Shown here: positions 8,952 to 17,431 of the stretch, piece by piece
Position numbering within the stretch: the first letter of the stretch is position 1
Layout: every line of letters starts with the position of its first letter
Origin: an uncultured Bacteroidales bacterium
GTDB taxonomy: Bacteria > Bacteroidota > Bacteroidia > Bacteroidales > Paludibacteraceae
NCBI GenBank assembly: GCA_902771935.1
Contig: CACXYM010000007.1
Coordinates: 124,001-188,000 of the forward strand
Length of the DNA: 64,000 bases
Direction: 5' to 3'
Translations under genes and position numbers: made by a program
The notes under the pieces: generated by a model
What the model was told of the DNA's origin: nothing
The model's input: only the letters and a program-made list of their open reading frames with translations
The model's database searches: none

Positions 8952-10058
8952 ATGAACGTAGTAATCATTATTAGTATATTAGCTCTTCTATTGTCCATTC
9001 TCCAATCAGTAGGAGTATTTCGTAAAGGACTGATGTTAGGTTTTGTGCTCACTACCTTTCTGTTAATAATTCATTTTAACTTTGGTAATGATTATGCGAC
9101 CTATTACGAATGGTTTTTAGATGTGCTTAACTCCCATTACTCTTTTTCAGAGCTTTTCGAACCAAACACATTTCTAAAAGACCCAGGATGGTTTGTTTTA
9201 TACTGGCTCTTTGCATTAATCTTTGGAAAAGGGGGCTTCTTCGTTATGGTAGCGATTATTTCAATCATTGAAGGAGTTATATATTATAAAATCATACGCA
9301 AATACGTACCGGAAAAGTGGTATTGGCTGGCAATGTTTATATATCTATTCCAAACATGTTTATATCCTCTCACATTCTCAATGATGCGCCAAGCATTAGT
9401 TTTGGCACTTATCCTTATTATCTACGGAAACGCTAGAGAGAGAAAACATATAGCACAGAGCATTATATTGTTGGTTATAAGCTTCTTCATCCATAAATCA
9501 TCCATATTCTTTATACCATTTTTATTTATCAATTACCTACCTCTTAAATATGGCAAAAATATATCCATTACGTTAATTGTCTTCCTTTTGGCCTTTTTAT
9601 TTCTAAATCGTATAACGCATCGTGTACTTGATTACATTATGCAGATACCTTTCTTTGTTAATTATGGATCGATATATGGCAATGCTAACGTTACCATTAC
9701 TTTTGGTTTGGGATATTTTTTAAGGCTAATAATGTTTGGCGTACTTTTATACTATCTTAGATCAGAAGAAACTGAGGATAAATATAGAGATTACGTTTTG
9801 TTAGCAGCTTTGAGTATCATTATTCTTCCATTCGAAACAATTATACCTCTAATCACGCGCGTAAACTACTATTTTCAAGTGTTTTATATTATAGCCATCC
9901 CATTAGCATATGATAATATTAAAAATGCCCATATTAGAAACGCATTGTTATTATTTTTTATTATATTTGAAATTTATAGTTATTCGCTGTTCTGTGCCCC
10001 CTCATCTATTTTTTACGAGGGTTACCAACATTTCCATACTATATTCAGTACTATTTAA
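8952..10058 (+). CDS. EpsG/Wzy-type polysaccharide polymerase, integral membrane
   Basis: A 368-residue protein with about 10 predicted membrane helices. The stretch HFNFGNDYATYYEWF (about residues 37-51) matches the EpsG-family signature, in which a charged/aromatic segment follows the second helix. MMRQALVLALILI (about 145) is the conserved MRQ segment of the family. EpsG-like proteins act as Wzy-type polymerases that join repeat units on the periplasmic side. This is the only polymerase candidate seen here. The call rests on family resemblance and its place between a flippase and glycosyltransferases. Confidence 0.85.
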   Translation: MNVVIIISILALLLSILQSVGVFRKGLMLGFVLTTFLLIIHFNFGNDYATYYEWFLDVLNSHYSFSELFEPNTFLKDPGWFVLYWLFALIFGKGGFFVMVAIISIIEGVIYYKIIRKYVPEKWYWLAMFIYLFQTCLYPLTFSMMRQALVLALILIIYGNARERKHIAQSIILLVISFFIHKSSIFFIPFLFINYLPLKYGKNISITLIVFLLAFLFLNRITHRVLDYIMQIPFFVNYGSIYGNANVTITFGLGYFLRLIMFGVLLYYLRSEETEDKYRDYVLLAALSIIILPFETIIPLITRVNYYFQVFYIIAIPLAYDNIKNAHIRNALLLFFIIFEIYSYSLFCAPSSIFYEGYQHFHTIFSTI

Positions 10059-10072
10059 TAAAAAACAAGTCT

Positions 10073-11299
10073 ATGCAAATATTATACGTATCAACAAGTT
10101 GCTCTCAACGCCTTGCCAACAAGCTTTTTGAAGAAACACACAGAGATCCTGGGTTTCAAATAGTTAAGTTTACCCGACTTCTTCTTGAGGGATTCTGTCA
10201 TAATAGTGCCTGTGTGGAATCATTGTGTGGTATTTCTGCCAGGACAAAACGTTTTTTCTGGAAAGAACCTAACGAAGTTATTAACAATGTCAAGTATCAA
10301 TATATTCCTTTTGTCAATTTAATATTTATTCGGCAACTTTGTGTGCAAATAGGAGCATTTTTCAAGACTACAAGTTGGATTTTTCGCACTAGGAAACATG
10401 CTCAAAATAGAATAATTATTCATGATGTTCTAGCCAACTCCGCCTGTTCCGGCTCGAAATTAGCAGCTGACATCTGGAACGTGCCAACTTGTGCACTCGT
10501 TACCGATATGCCGGGTTTGAGCGCGATAGAAAAAGCTCAAAACAAAAAAGGGTATTATAATCATTTCCTTCATACCAGAACTAAGCAAATTCTAAGAAGG
10601 ATTAATTCATATTCTTCATACATTCTACTCACCGAACAAATGAATTCCGTAATCAACACCAATCATCGCCCATATGTTGTAATGGAAGGATTAGTTGATA
10701 CTTCTGCGCAATTAGCGCAATCTACAATAGCCAAAACGTTTCCTCGTGTTATCCTCTATGCGGGCGCATTGGTCGAACAATATGGAGTAAAGGCAATGGT
10801 TGATGCTGTATTGCAATCTTCTCACACAGATATTGAACTTCACCTGTATGGTGATGACAAAGATAGTGGCTTTGCCAACTACATTCGTTCGTGTGCAGCG
10901 CGAGATAAGCGCATCGTATATAAAGGGGTTGCTAAAAATGAAGATATCGTTAAAGCGGAACAATCCGCGTCCTTACTCGTCAATCCAAGATTTACAAATC
11001 AAGAAATCACTAAGTATTCGTTCCCATCCAAGAATATGGAGTATATGGTATCTGGAACTCCGCTGTTGACAACTTGCCTGCCTGGTATACCTGAAGAATA
11101 TAATGATTATGTATATTTATTTGACAACGAGACGACTGAAGGATATGCAAAAAAAATCGACGAAATTATGAATTTAAGTCCTGAAGACTTGCAATGTAAA
11201 GGAAAGGCCGCAAAAGAATTTGTTTTGAAAGAAAAAAATCACATTAAGCAAGCTCAAAAAATAATAACAATGTTAAAAACTATTGTTCATGACAAGTAA
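10073..11299 (+). CDS. Glycosyltransferase, GT4-like
   Basis: A 408-residue GT-B fold protein. The donor-binding half shows ILYAGALVEQYGVKAMV (about 225-241), LHLYGDD, YKGVAKNEDI and the EX7E-like region SASLLVNPRFTNQEITKYSFPSKNMEYM (described in parts: NPRFTN near 305, SFPSKNMEYM near 317). That pattern is close to GT4 mannosyl- or GlcNAc-transferase-like enzymes in capsule loci. The unusually short N-terminal loop (LYVSTSCS) suggests a divergent acceptor site. It overlaps the following gene by 17 bases, suggesting coupled translation. Substrate unknown. Confidence 0.82.
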   Translation: MQILYVSTSCSQRLANKLFEETHRDPGFQIVKFTRLLLEGFCHNSACVESLCGISARTKRFFWKEPNEVINNVKYQYIPFVNLIFIRQLCVQIGAFFKTTSWIFRTRKHAQNRIIIHDVLANSACSGSKLAADIWNVPTCALVTDMPGLSAIEKAQNKKGYYNHFLHTRTKQILRRINSYSSYILLTEQMNSVINTNHRPYVVMEGLVDTSAQLAQSTIAKTFPRVILYAGALVEQYGVKAMVDAVLQSSHTDIELHLYGDDKDSGFANYIRSCAARDKRIVYKGVAKNEDIVKAEQSASLLVNPRFTNQEITKYSFPSKNMEYMVSGTPLLTTCLPGIPEEYNDYVYLFDNETTEGYAKKIDEIMNLSPEDLQCKGKAAKEFVLKEKNHIKQAQKIITMLKTIVHDK

Positions 11300-12305
11300 C
11301 ATTCGATTTCTTAGTATTATCATTCCTTGCTATAATGTAGCAGATTACCTATTGGGAACCATTGATAGTCTTCGCAATTTAAAAGATGCTGAAGATTGTG
11401 AGTTTATATTCATAAATGATGGATCCACAGATAACACATTCAAAATCATCAAAGATTATGCAAAAACAGATAATCGCGTTCTGGTTATAAATCAAAAGAA
11501 CGCCGGAGTGTCCGCAGCTCGTAATGCCGCAATTCGAATTGCCAACGGCAAATATATATTACCATTGGATGGAGATGACAGATTGACATTACAAGCTATT
11601 TCAGTAATAAAAAACAGCATCTTGAATGCTGATATGTTAATTTGTCCTGTTCAAATAGTTACAGCTGATAAAACAATTGACACATCGCTTCCATTTCCTG
11701 AAGCGGAATACACACCCTACACACTTTTCAAAGCTTGCCATACTTTCCCAACAGCTCCCAAATTAGTTTACAAAACTTCTATTCTAAAAACATATGACAT
11801 CAAATTTAACGAGACCATCCATTCTGGCGAAGTTTTAACTTTTTCACTCAATTTCCTCAAATATTGCAGCTCCATCTATGTCTCGCATAAATCATTTTAT
11901 CAATATGTTATGCGCGAAACCAGTGCTATACATGCGCCAAATTTTAGCAAAGATTTAACCGTATTGGAGATTATTGATGCCATTTGTCAAAACACCAATA
12001 ACGCTATTATAAATCTTCCTTCGTTCTGGGCAACGCTCTTTAAAATGTGTGCCTCGTTTACATATAATAAATATGCTAAATTAGGACTTATGGATGGTTC
12101 AACTCTCAAAATTATTAACAGTGTGCTAAAACACAAAAAATTTAGGAAATGTATAAAAAAACTAGCATTTTCTTTTGGGCAATATAATTTTGACCGTCTC
12201 TTGGCTATTTATATCTTCACTACAGGTTTATGGGGTTACAAATTGTTGGCATGGTATTTTTCATTAAAAAATAAACAAAATTATTCAGAAAATTTGCATA
12301 TATAA
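11283..12305 (+). CDS. Glycosyltransferase, family 2
   Basis: A 340-residue GT-A enzyme. The N-terminal domain is typical GT2: SIIIPCYNVADYL, then FINDGSTDNTF (nucleotide-binding Asp), NAGVSAARNAA and the DXD-equivalent PLDGDDR (about residue 94-100). The C-terminal third is less conserved and AT-rich. It presumably transfers one sugar of the repeat unit. It is the last gene before an internal promoter and so may end the first transcriptional block of the locus. Confidence 0.9.
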   Translation: MFMTSNIRFLSIIIPCYNVADYLLGTIDSLRNLKDAEDCEFIFINDGSTDNTFKIIKDYAKTDNRVLVINQKNAGVSAARNAAIRIANGKYILPLDGDDRLTLQAISVIKNSILNADMLICPVQIVTADKTIDTSLPFPEAEYTPYTLFKACHTFPTAPKLVYKTSILKTYDIKFNETIHSGEVLTFSLNFLKYCSSIYVSHKSFYQYVMRETSAIHAPNFSKDLTVLEIIDAICQNTNNAIINLPSFWATLFKMCASFTYNKYAKLGLMDGSTLKIINSVLKHKKFRKCIKKLAFSFGQYNFDRLLAIYIFTTGLWGYKLLAWYFSLKNKQNYSENLHI

Positions 12306-12325
12306 AAAAAAAGAAGTAATTTTGC
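12293..12325 (+). promoter_or_regulatory. Internal Bacteroides-type promoter before the acyl cassette
   Basis: TTTG at 12293-12296, a 20-base spacer, then TAATTTTGC at 12317-12325. This matches the Bacteroidota -33/-7 consensus (TTTG and TAnnTTTG). The expected transcript start is near 12331, which supports the ATG at 12345 for the next gene, because the upstream in-frame TTG at 12333 would lie almost at the transcript start. Confidence 0.7.
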
Positions 12326-12344
12326 GCGTTATTTGGTAAACGTA

Positions 12345-12974
12345 ATGAAACAACTCATTATTATAGGTGCTGGAGGCATGGGGCGTACTTTATATGACCT
12401 GGCTCGAGAAAGTATAGGTTTTGATGTAGATTACATTATAAAAGGGTTTATTGACGACAATACCTTGGCTTTAAATGGATATGAAAACTATCCTCCCATT
12501 ATAGGAACAATTAATGATTATCAGCCTTCAATTGACGAAGTCTTTATTTGTTCTATTGGTGGAGCAGCGCGTCGTAAATGTATAGAAAAGATCGTTTCCA
12601 AAGGAGGTTCTTTTCTGACTATGATCCATAAGACTGCGCGTATTGGAACAAATGTTGTTATTGGAGCAGGATCTATTGTAGGTGCCTTTACTGCCATTGG
12701 AGCTGATGCAAAAATTGGTAGATTTAATCTCATTCAATCACAAACCATTATTGGACACGACAGTAAAATAGGAGATTGGAATCGTATCGACACACATGTA
12801 ACATTGGTTGGAGGTACCATCGTTGAAGACGAAACAGATATCCATACAGCAGCAGTGATTGGTCACAATGTTACAATTGAAAGCAACTCTCGCGTAGCAG
12901 CTTGCAGTTTTGTAATACGTCGTGTCAAATCTGGTACAACCGTAATGGGAAATCCAGCCAAACGGCTGATGTAA
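12345..12974 (+). CDS. NeuD/PglD-family hexapeptide acyltransferase
   Basis: A 209-residue protein. Residues 1-60 form a small Rossmann-like nucleotide-sugar-binding domain (LIIIGAGGMGRTL). Residues about 85-205 are left-handed beta-helix hexapeptide repeats (for example IGAGSIVGAFTAIG). The catalytic His is probably in IIGHDSKIGDWN, equivalent to the His used by PglD/NeuD. It ends with the usual GNPAKRLM. Relatives acetylate UDP-4-amino sugars or sialic acids from acetyl-CoA. Next to two ACP genes and a ketoacyl synthase, this copy may accept a longer acyl donor. That donor is inference. Confidence 0.85.
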   Translation: MKQLIIIGAGGMGRTLYDLARESIGFDVDYIIKGFIDDNTLALNGYENYPPIIGTINDYQPSIDEVFICSIGGAARRKCIEKIVSKGGSFLTMIHKTARIGTNVVIGAGSIVGAFTAIGADAKIGRFNLIQSQTIIGHDSKIGDWNRIDTHVTLVGGTIVEDETDIHTAAVIGHNVTIESNSRVAACSFVIRRVKSGTTVMGNPAKRLM

Positions 12975-13005
12975 AAGAATAAAAGCTAAATGATTAGATA
13001 AATTT

Positions 13006-13233
13006 ATGGATATACAAAATTTTATTCAAAACTTTGCCGAGCAGTTCGATGAGCTGAATACCGAACTGACTCCGGAAACGCGCTTCCGTGAAGTGGAAGG
13101 CTGGACATCATTGGTTGCTTTACTCGTTATCACAATGATTGATGATGAATATGGAGTAGTATTGCCTCCTGAAGAAATGCGTAAGACCCAAACTATTCAA
13201 GAACTTTTTGACTTGACTCAAAGCAAACTTTGA
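13006..13233 (+). CDS. Acyl carrier protein (first copy)
   Basis: A 75-residue acidic helical protein with the ACP layout. The phosphopantetheine Ser is in EGWTSLVALLV (about residue 35), with Thr where Asp usually stands in the DSL motif. Acidic helix III is seen in MIDDEYGVVLPPEEM. It carries the growing or finished acyl chain as a thioester. It is divergent from the second ACP of this cassette (16103-16342), so the two probably serve different enzymes. It starts 31 bases after the acyltransferase stop. Confidence 0.85.
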   Translation: MDIQNFIQNFAEQFDELNTELTPETRFREVEGWTSLVALLVITMIDDEYGVVLPPEEMRKTQTIQELFDLTQSKL

Positions 13234-13242
13234 CCATTTGTT

Positions 13243-13986
13243 ATGTACAATCCATTTTCACTCTTAGGTAAGACCATTTTAGTCACAGGAGCCTCTTCCG
13301 GTATCGGACGGGCAACAGCAATAGAGTGCTCTCGAATGGGAGCACGTTGCGTCATTACTGGTCGTAATATGCAGAGATTACAACAGACTTGTCATGCTCT
13401 TGAGGGGAATGGACACATACTAATTATAGCGGATTTGTCAAAACAAGGCGAAATTGATACTTTGGTGGACTCCATTCCGAACATTGATGGATTAGTAAAT
13501 AATGCCGGCATTGGTTTAAACAAACCTATTTCATATATTAAACAAGAAGATCTTGAAAATGTATTTCAAGTTAATACATTCGCCCCTATTCTTTTAACGA
13601 AGGCGCTATTACGCAAAAAAAAGATTAACAAGAACGGATCTATTGTATTTACTTCCTCAATTTCAGCTTTTGAAAGTAATTTTGGGCGCGCAGTATATGG
13701 TGCCTCCAAATCAGCTATAATGGCTTATATGCATTACTGCGCACGCGAATTGGCAGGAAAACCTATACGCGCGAATGCAGTTCATCCTGCAATGACAGAA
13801 ACTCCACTAATTTATTCTGGCACATTAACCGAAGAAGATCGACAACGCGACATGATGCAATACCCTCTTAAAAGGTATGCTAAACCAGAAGAAATAGCAT
13901 ATGCCATTATCTATTTATTATCTGATGCATCTTCCTGGACTACGGGTACATCTTTAATTATAGATGGTGGATTGTCGCTTTTGTAA
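13243..13986 (+). CDS. Short-chain dehydrogenase/reductase (FabG-like, first copy)
   Basis: A 247-residue classical SDR. The NAD(P)-binding motif TGASSGIG is at 15-22. NNAGIG follows near 86. A catalytic Ser lies in FTSSIS, and the Tyr-Lys pair is in YGASKSA (Tyr about 153, Lys about 157). The C-terminus (TTGTSLIIDGGLSLL) is standard for FabG-like enzymes. Likely role is reduction of a 3-oxoacyl-ACP made by the KAS III-like enzyme downstream. A nucleotide-sugar reductase is a less likely alternative. Confidence 0.85.
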   Translation: MYNPFSLLGKTILVTGASSGIGRATAIECSRMGARCVITGRNMQRLQQTCHALEGNGHILIIADLSKQGEIDTLVDSIPNIDGLVNNAGIGLNKPISYIKQEDLENVFQVNTFAPILLTKALLRKKKINKNGSIVFTSSISAFESNFGRAVYGASKSAIMAYMHYCARELAGKPIRANAVHPAMTETPLIYSGTLTEEDRQRDMMQYPLKRYAKPEEIAYAIIYLLSDASSWTTGTSLIIDGGLSLL

Positions 13987-14015
13987 GTATTGAGTTTTAA
14001 ATTAAATTAAAATAT

Positions 14016-14741
14016 ATGTTACAAGGTAAAGTCGCATTGATTACTGGGGCAGGCGCAGGTATCGGAAAGGCAACAGCCCAACTTTTTGCTCAAAATGGAG
14101 CTATCGTTTATGCTGTGGACATCAAAGGTCTCGATTGGGTTGCAGACTCTGGTTTTCAAAAGACAATTATTCCTATTGAACTTAATATATGTGATTTCCA
14201 TGCCGTTAAAGAAGCCGTACTAAGAATCAAAAAAGAACAAGGAAAAATTGATATTCTCGCTAATATTGCCGGCCTTATCTCATATGAGTTTATGAGCATG
14301 ATTGATTTTGACAAGTTCCGTATGATGCTTGAAGTTAATGTCGTCGCACTTATTTACCTCATGCAACTTACCAGCCGATTGATGGCGCGTCAACATAGCG
14401 GTTCTATCATTAATATGGCCAGCATGGTAGGAGCAAAAGGTGCTAAAGGGCAGTTATCATATTCTGCAAGTAAAGGAGCTGTTATTGCTGCTACGAAATC
14501 CGCAGCCAAAGAACTGGCAGAGCATGCTATTCGAGTAAACGCTATAGCTCCTGGTATGGTTGGATCGGACCGCTTTAAAGCTGTCCTGGCTGAAAAATTT
14601 GCTCAAAAAATCAACGATATTCCTTTTGGTCGTTTAGCAGAGCCGGAAGAAATTGCACAACTTTGCCTCTTTCTTGCCTCGGATGCATCAATGTATATCA
14701 CAGGCCAAGTAATTGGTATAGATGGCGGAATAACCATGTAG
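14016..14741 (+). CDS. Short-chain dehydrogenase/reductase (FabG-like, second copy)
   Basis: A 241-residue classical SDR with TGAGAGIG at 8-15, NIAGL near 85, the catalytic Ser in NMASMVG, and Tyr149/Lys153 in YSASKGA. The C-terminal TGQVIGIDGGITM is FabG-like. Compared with the first SDR only the signature motifs are shared, so this is not a recent duplication. Two reductases in one cassette suggest two reductive steps, or that one oxidises or epimerises a hydroxyacyl group. The stop is 3 bases before the ligase start. Confidence 0.85.
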   Translation: MLQGKVALITGAGAGIGKATAQLFAQNGAIVYAVDIKGLDWVADSGFQKTIIPIELNICDFHAVKEAVLRIKKEQGKIDILANIAGLISYEFMSMIDFDKFRMMLEVNVVALIYLMQLTSRLMARQHSGSIINMASMVGAKGAKGQLSYSASKGAVIAATKSAAKELAEHAIRVNAIAPGMVGSDRFKAVLAEKFAQKINDIPFGRLAEPEEIAQLCLFLASDASMYITGQVIGIDGGITM

Positions 14742-14744
14742 TAC

Positions 14745-16097
14745 ATGTTACTAAATCTTGACCACATTGCCCCAAAACGCCTTGCTGCCATTGACAATGA
14801 CGGCAAACAGGTAACATACGCGGAGATTCTTCGGTTGGCAGATGATATCACAACTCAAGTCACAGAACGCGCCCTGTGTTTTATGATGGTAGACAATAAC
14901 GTGGAGTCACTTACTTGGGTAATGGCTTCGCTAATCAGCAAAAGACTTGTTCCACTCATTCTCAACGCCAAAACAGACGAAGCACTATACAAAAATCTTC
15001 TGCAGACCTACCGACCAAAATATATTTGGAAAGCTGGTACGCTGCAACGCACAGACTACCCGATTGTGCCTTTACACCCTAACCTTAGCCACCTCTTACC
15101 AACATCCGGTTCCACCGGTAGTCCAAAACTTATTCGTCATAAGTACGAAAATATTGAAGCTGCAGGACTTAATATCTCTACCTTCTTTGAACTGAAAGAA
15201 ACAGACCGTCCATTGATGGTGCTTCCGTTGTACTATACAATGGGCTTGTCAATGGTTTTCAGTCACCTACGCGTTGGAGCAACAGTGCTAATTACCAACC
15301 GGAGCATGACAGATGCCACATTCTGGAAGTTCATCAAAGATGAGCATGCCACGTCCTTTACTGGAGTGCCCTACTCTTTCCAAATTCTTAATCTAATGCG
15401 GTTCTTCCGCATGGATTTACCAGATTTGGAATTACTCACACAAGGCGGCGGAAAGATGCCACATGACTTGAATGTTGAGTTCGCCAAATATTGCCGCGAC
15501 CACAATAAGCGCTGGATTGCCACTTATGGACAATCTGAATGCACCGCACGTATGGCGTACCTTCCTGCGAAATGGGCACTCGATAAAGTTGGCAGTATTG
15601 GAATTGCAGTTCCAAATGGCGAATTATCCCTTATTGACGAAAATGGGACCCCCATCACCACACCACACACTGAAGGTGAAATGTGCTATCGCGGCAAGAA
15701 CGTAACAATGGGTTACGCTTTTAGTCTTGAAGACCTCACTAAAGGTGATGAACGAAATGGTTTCATTCGTACAGGAGATTTGGCATATTTCGATGAAGAT
15801 AAGTGCTATTACATTGTAGGCAGATTGGGACGCTTCATTAAACTCTTCGGGATGCGTGTTGGATTGGATGAATGCGAACAGATTATTGCCAACGACTGCC
15901 AAACCGAGTGCGCCTGTGTCGGTACAGACGAAAAGATGGTAGTGTATATCACCGACGCCACTAAGCAACAAGCCGTAAAAGAAACCCTTGTCGAAAAAAC
16001 ACACATTGTCGCCACGTCTTTTGAGATACGTCTCATTGACACTATACCAAAAAACGAAGCCGGCAAGAAATTATATAGCAAATTGGAAAATAAATAA
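14745..16097 (+). CDS. AMP-dependent acyl-CoA/acyl-ACP ligase
   Basis: A 450-residue ANL-superfamily enzyme that activates a carboxylic acid as acyl-adenylate and then loads CoA or an ACP. Motifs in order: A3 P-loop PTSGSTGSPKLI (119-130), A5 TYGQSE (about 262), A7 RTGDLAYFD (about 341), A8 GRLGRFIKLFGMRVG (about 360) and the A10 lysine region NEAGKKLYSK (about 437). It is shorter than most acyl-CoA synthetases (about 500-550), closer to stand-alone ligases of natural-product pathways. The next ACP starts 5 bases after its stop, so ACP loading is plausible. Confidence 0.88.
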   Translation: MLLNLDHIAPKRLAAIDNDGKQVTYAEILRLADDITTQVTERALCFMMVDNNVESLTWVMASLISKRLVPLILNAKTDEALYKNLLQTYRPKYIWKAGTLQRTDYPIVPLHPNLSHLLPTSGSTGSPKLIRHKYENIEAAGLNISTFFELKETDRPLMVLPLYYTMGLSMVFSHLRVGATVLITNRSMTDATFWKFIKDEHATSFTGVPYSFQILNLMRFFRMDLPDLELLTQGGGKMPHDLNVEFAKYCRDHNKRWIATYGQSECTARMAYLPAKWALDKVGSIGIAVPNGELSLIDENGTPITTPHTEGEMCYRGKNVTMGYAFSLEDLTKGDERNGFIRTGDLAYFDEDKCYYIVGRLGRFIKLFGMRVGLDECEQIIANDCQTECACVGTDEKMVVYITDATKQQAVKETLVEKTHIVATSFEIRLIDTIPKNEAGKKLYSKLENK

Positions 16098-16102
16098 TTG
16101 GT

Positions 16103-16342
16103 ATGAACAACTTAGATAAATACAATGACATTTTTGCACAAGTTTTTGGTGCAAAAGTAGAAGAATTAGGTGACAGCTACAGCAAAGAAAACGTGTCTGC
16201 ATGGGATTCAGTACATCAACTCAATATCATTTCTCTTATGGAAGAAATTTTTGATTTGATGCTTGACCCCGAAGATATTATGGCTTGCACCAGCTACAAT
16301 GCCGGTAAAGAAATCCTCGCCAAAAACGGCATTGAATTATAA
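16103..16342 (+). CDS. Acyl carrier protein (second copy)
   Basis: A 79-residue ACP with the phosphopantetheine Ser in the canonical-like ENVSAWDSVHQLNII context (DSV, about residue 35). The acidic recognition helix reads MEEIFDLMLDPEDIM. It sits between the ligase and the KAS III-like gene, so it probably receives the starter or extender acyl unit from the ligase, or passes it to the synthase. Confidence 0.88.
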   Translation: MNNLDKYNDIFAQVFGAKVEELGDSYSKENVSAWDSVHQLNIISLMEEIFDLMLDPEDIMACTSYNAGKEILAKNGIEL

Positions 16343-16356
16343 ATATTAATTGGTTT

Positions 16357-17418
16357 ATGTCTCGTTGGAATATAAAAAACGTACGACTTGCAGGTGTCAG
16401 TGCATGTGTACCTAAAGAAATCGTCCGTACAGAAGATTTTACATTCTTCAATCAGGAAGAAGCAGAGGTGTTTAATAATACAGTCGGTATTATTGAACGT
16501 CGTCTTGGTCCAAGTTCACTATGTGCGTCAGACCTTTGCAAAGAAGCCGCTGAAAAATTAATAGTAGAACTCGGATGGGAAAAAGATACTATTGATGTGT
16601 TGGTATTTGAGTCTGTAACCGGCGATTATAAGACTCCGCCTACATCATGCATTTTGCAAGATCGGTTGGGATTATCCGAAAATTGTTTTTGTGTAGATAT
16701 TCCTATGGGGTGTTGCGGATGTATGTATGCAATTAATATTGCTGCCAATATGCTTACTACTGGCGATGTACACCGAGCACTTCTACTCATTGGTGATACC
16801 GCAATGCGAATGGGCTCTATGCAAGATAAAAGTCGGGTTCCCCTATTTGGAGATAGCGGAACTGCCATTGCACTAGAATACGACACAACTGCAGAGCCCA
16901 TACTTATTGATTTCCATACTCAAGGCAGTGGTTACAAAGCTCTTATGACGCCTCATGGAGGGTATCGGCATCCTATTACACAGGATTCTTTCATTCAAGA
17001 GGATTTTGGTAATGGAATCATTCGCGCGCCTAAAGACGCACTCATTGATGGTATGGCTGTTTTCACATTTGCTATTAGTAAACCGGCTAGAACCGTTGCA
17101 AACTTACTAACTGAGTTCGAAATAGATAAGGATAATGATATTGATTATTATTTAATTCATCAAGCGAACAAACTTATAGTTGACAGAATGGTCAAAAAAC
17201 TTAAATTACCAGTAGATAAGGTGCCATACAATCTGGAACAGTTCGGCAATACTGGTCCTGCAAGTATTCCACTTCTTATGGTGACCCGTTTGCGTGAAAA
17301 AATGCGACAAAAAAAGCCAATCCGTCTACTTGGTTCCACGTTCGGTCTTGGTCTCAGTTGGGGAACTATGCTACTAACAACCAGCAATGTTGTTATTCCA
17401 GAATTAATTGAAATATAA
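16357..17418 (+). CDS. 3-oxoacyl-ACP synthase III-like (FabH family)
   Basis: A 353-residue thiolase-fold condensing enzyme. The catalytic triad is visible: Cys119 in IPMGCCGCMYAI, His268 in YLIHQANKL, and Asn298 in GNTGPASIPLL. Cys-rich residues around the nucleophile (CCGC) are unusual for FabH, which normally has small residues there, suggesting an altered acyl pocket. Expected reaction: Claisen condensation of an acyl-CoA or acyl-ACP with malonyl-ACP to give 3-oxoacyl-ACP. Last gene of the acyl cassette. Confidence 0.88.
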   Translation: MSRWNIKNVRLAGVSACVPKEIVRTEDFTFFNQEEAEVFNNTVGIIERRLGPSSLCASDLCKEAAEKLIVELGWEKDTIDVLVFESVTGDYKTPPTSCILQDRLGLSENCFCVDIPMGCCGCMYAINIAANMLTTGDVHRALLLIGDTAMRMGSMQDKSRVPLFGDSGTAIALEYDTTAEPILIDFHTQGSGYKALMTPHGGYRHPITQDSFIQEDFGNGIIRAPKDALIDGMAVFTFAISKPARTVANLLTEFEIDKDNDIDYYLIHQANKLIVDRMVKKLKLPVDKVPYNLEQFGNTGPASIPLLMVTRLREKMRQKKPIRLLGSTFGLGLSWGTMLLTTSNVVIPELIEI

Positions 17419-17431
17419 AAACTTTGAATAT

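Noticed and set aside
12333..12344. TTG start for the NeuD-like gene
   Set aside because: Would fall at or next to the predicted transcript start (about 12331); ATG 12345 matches the family N-terminus.
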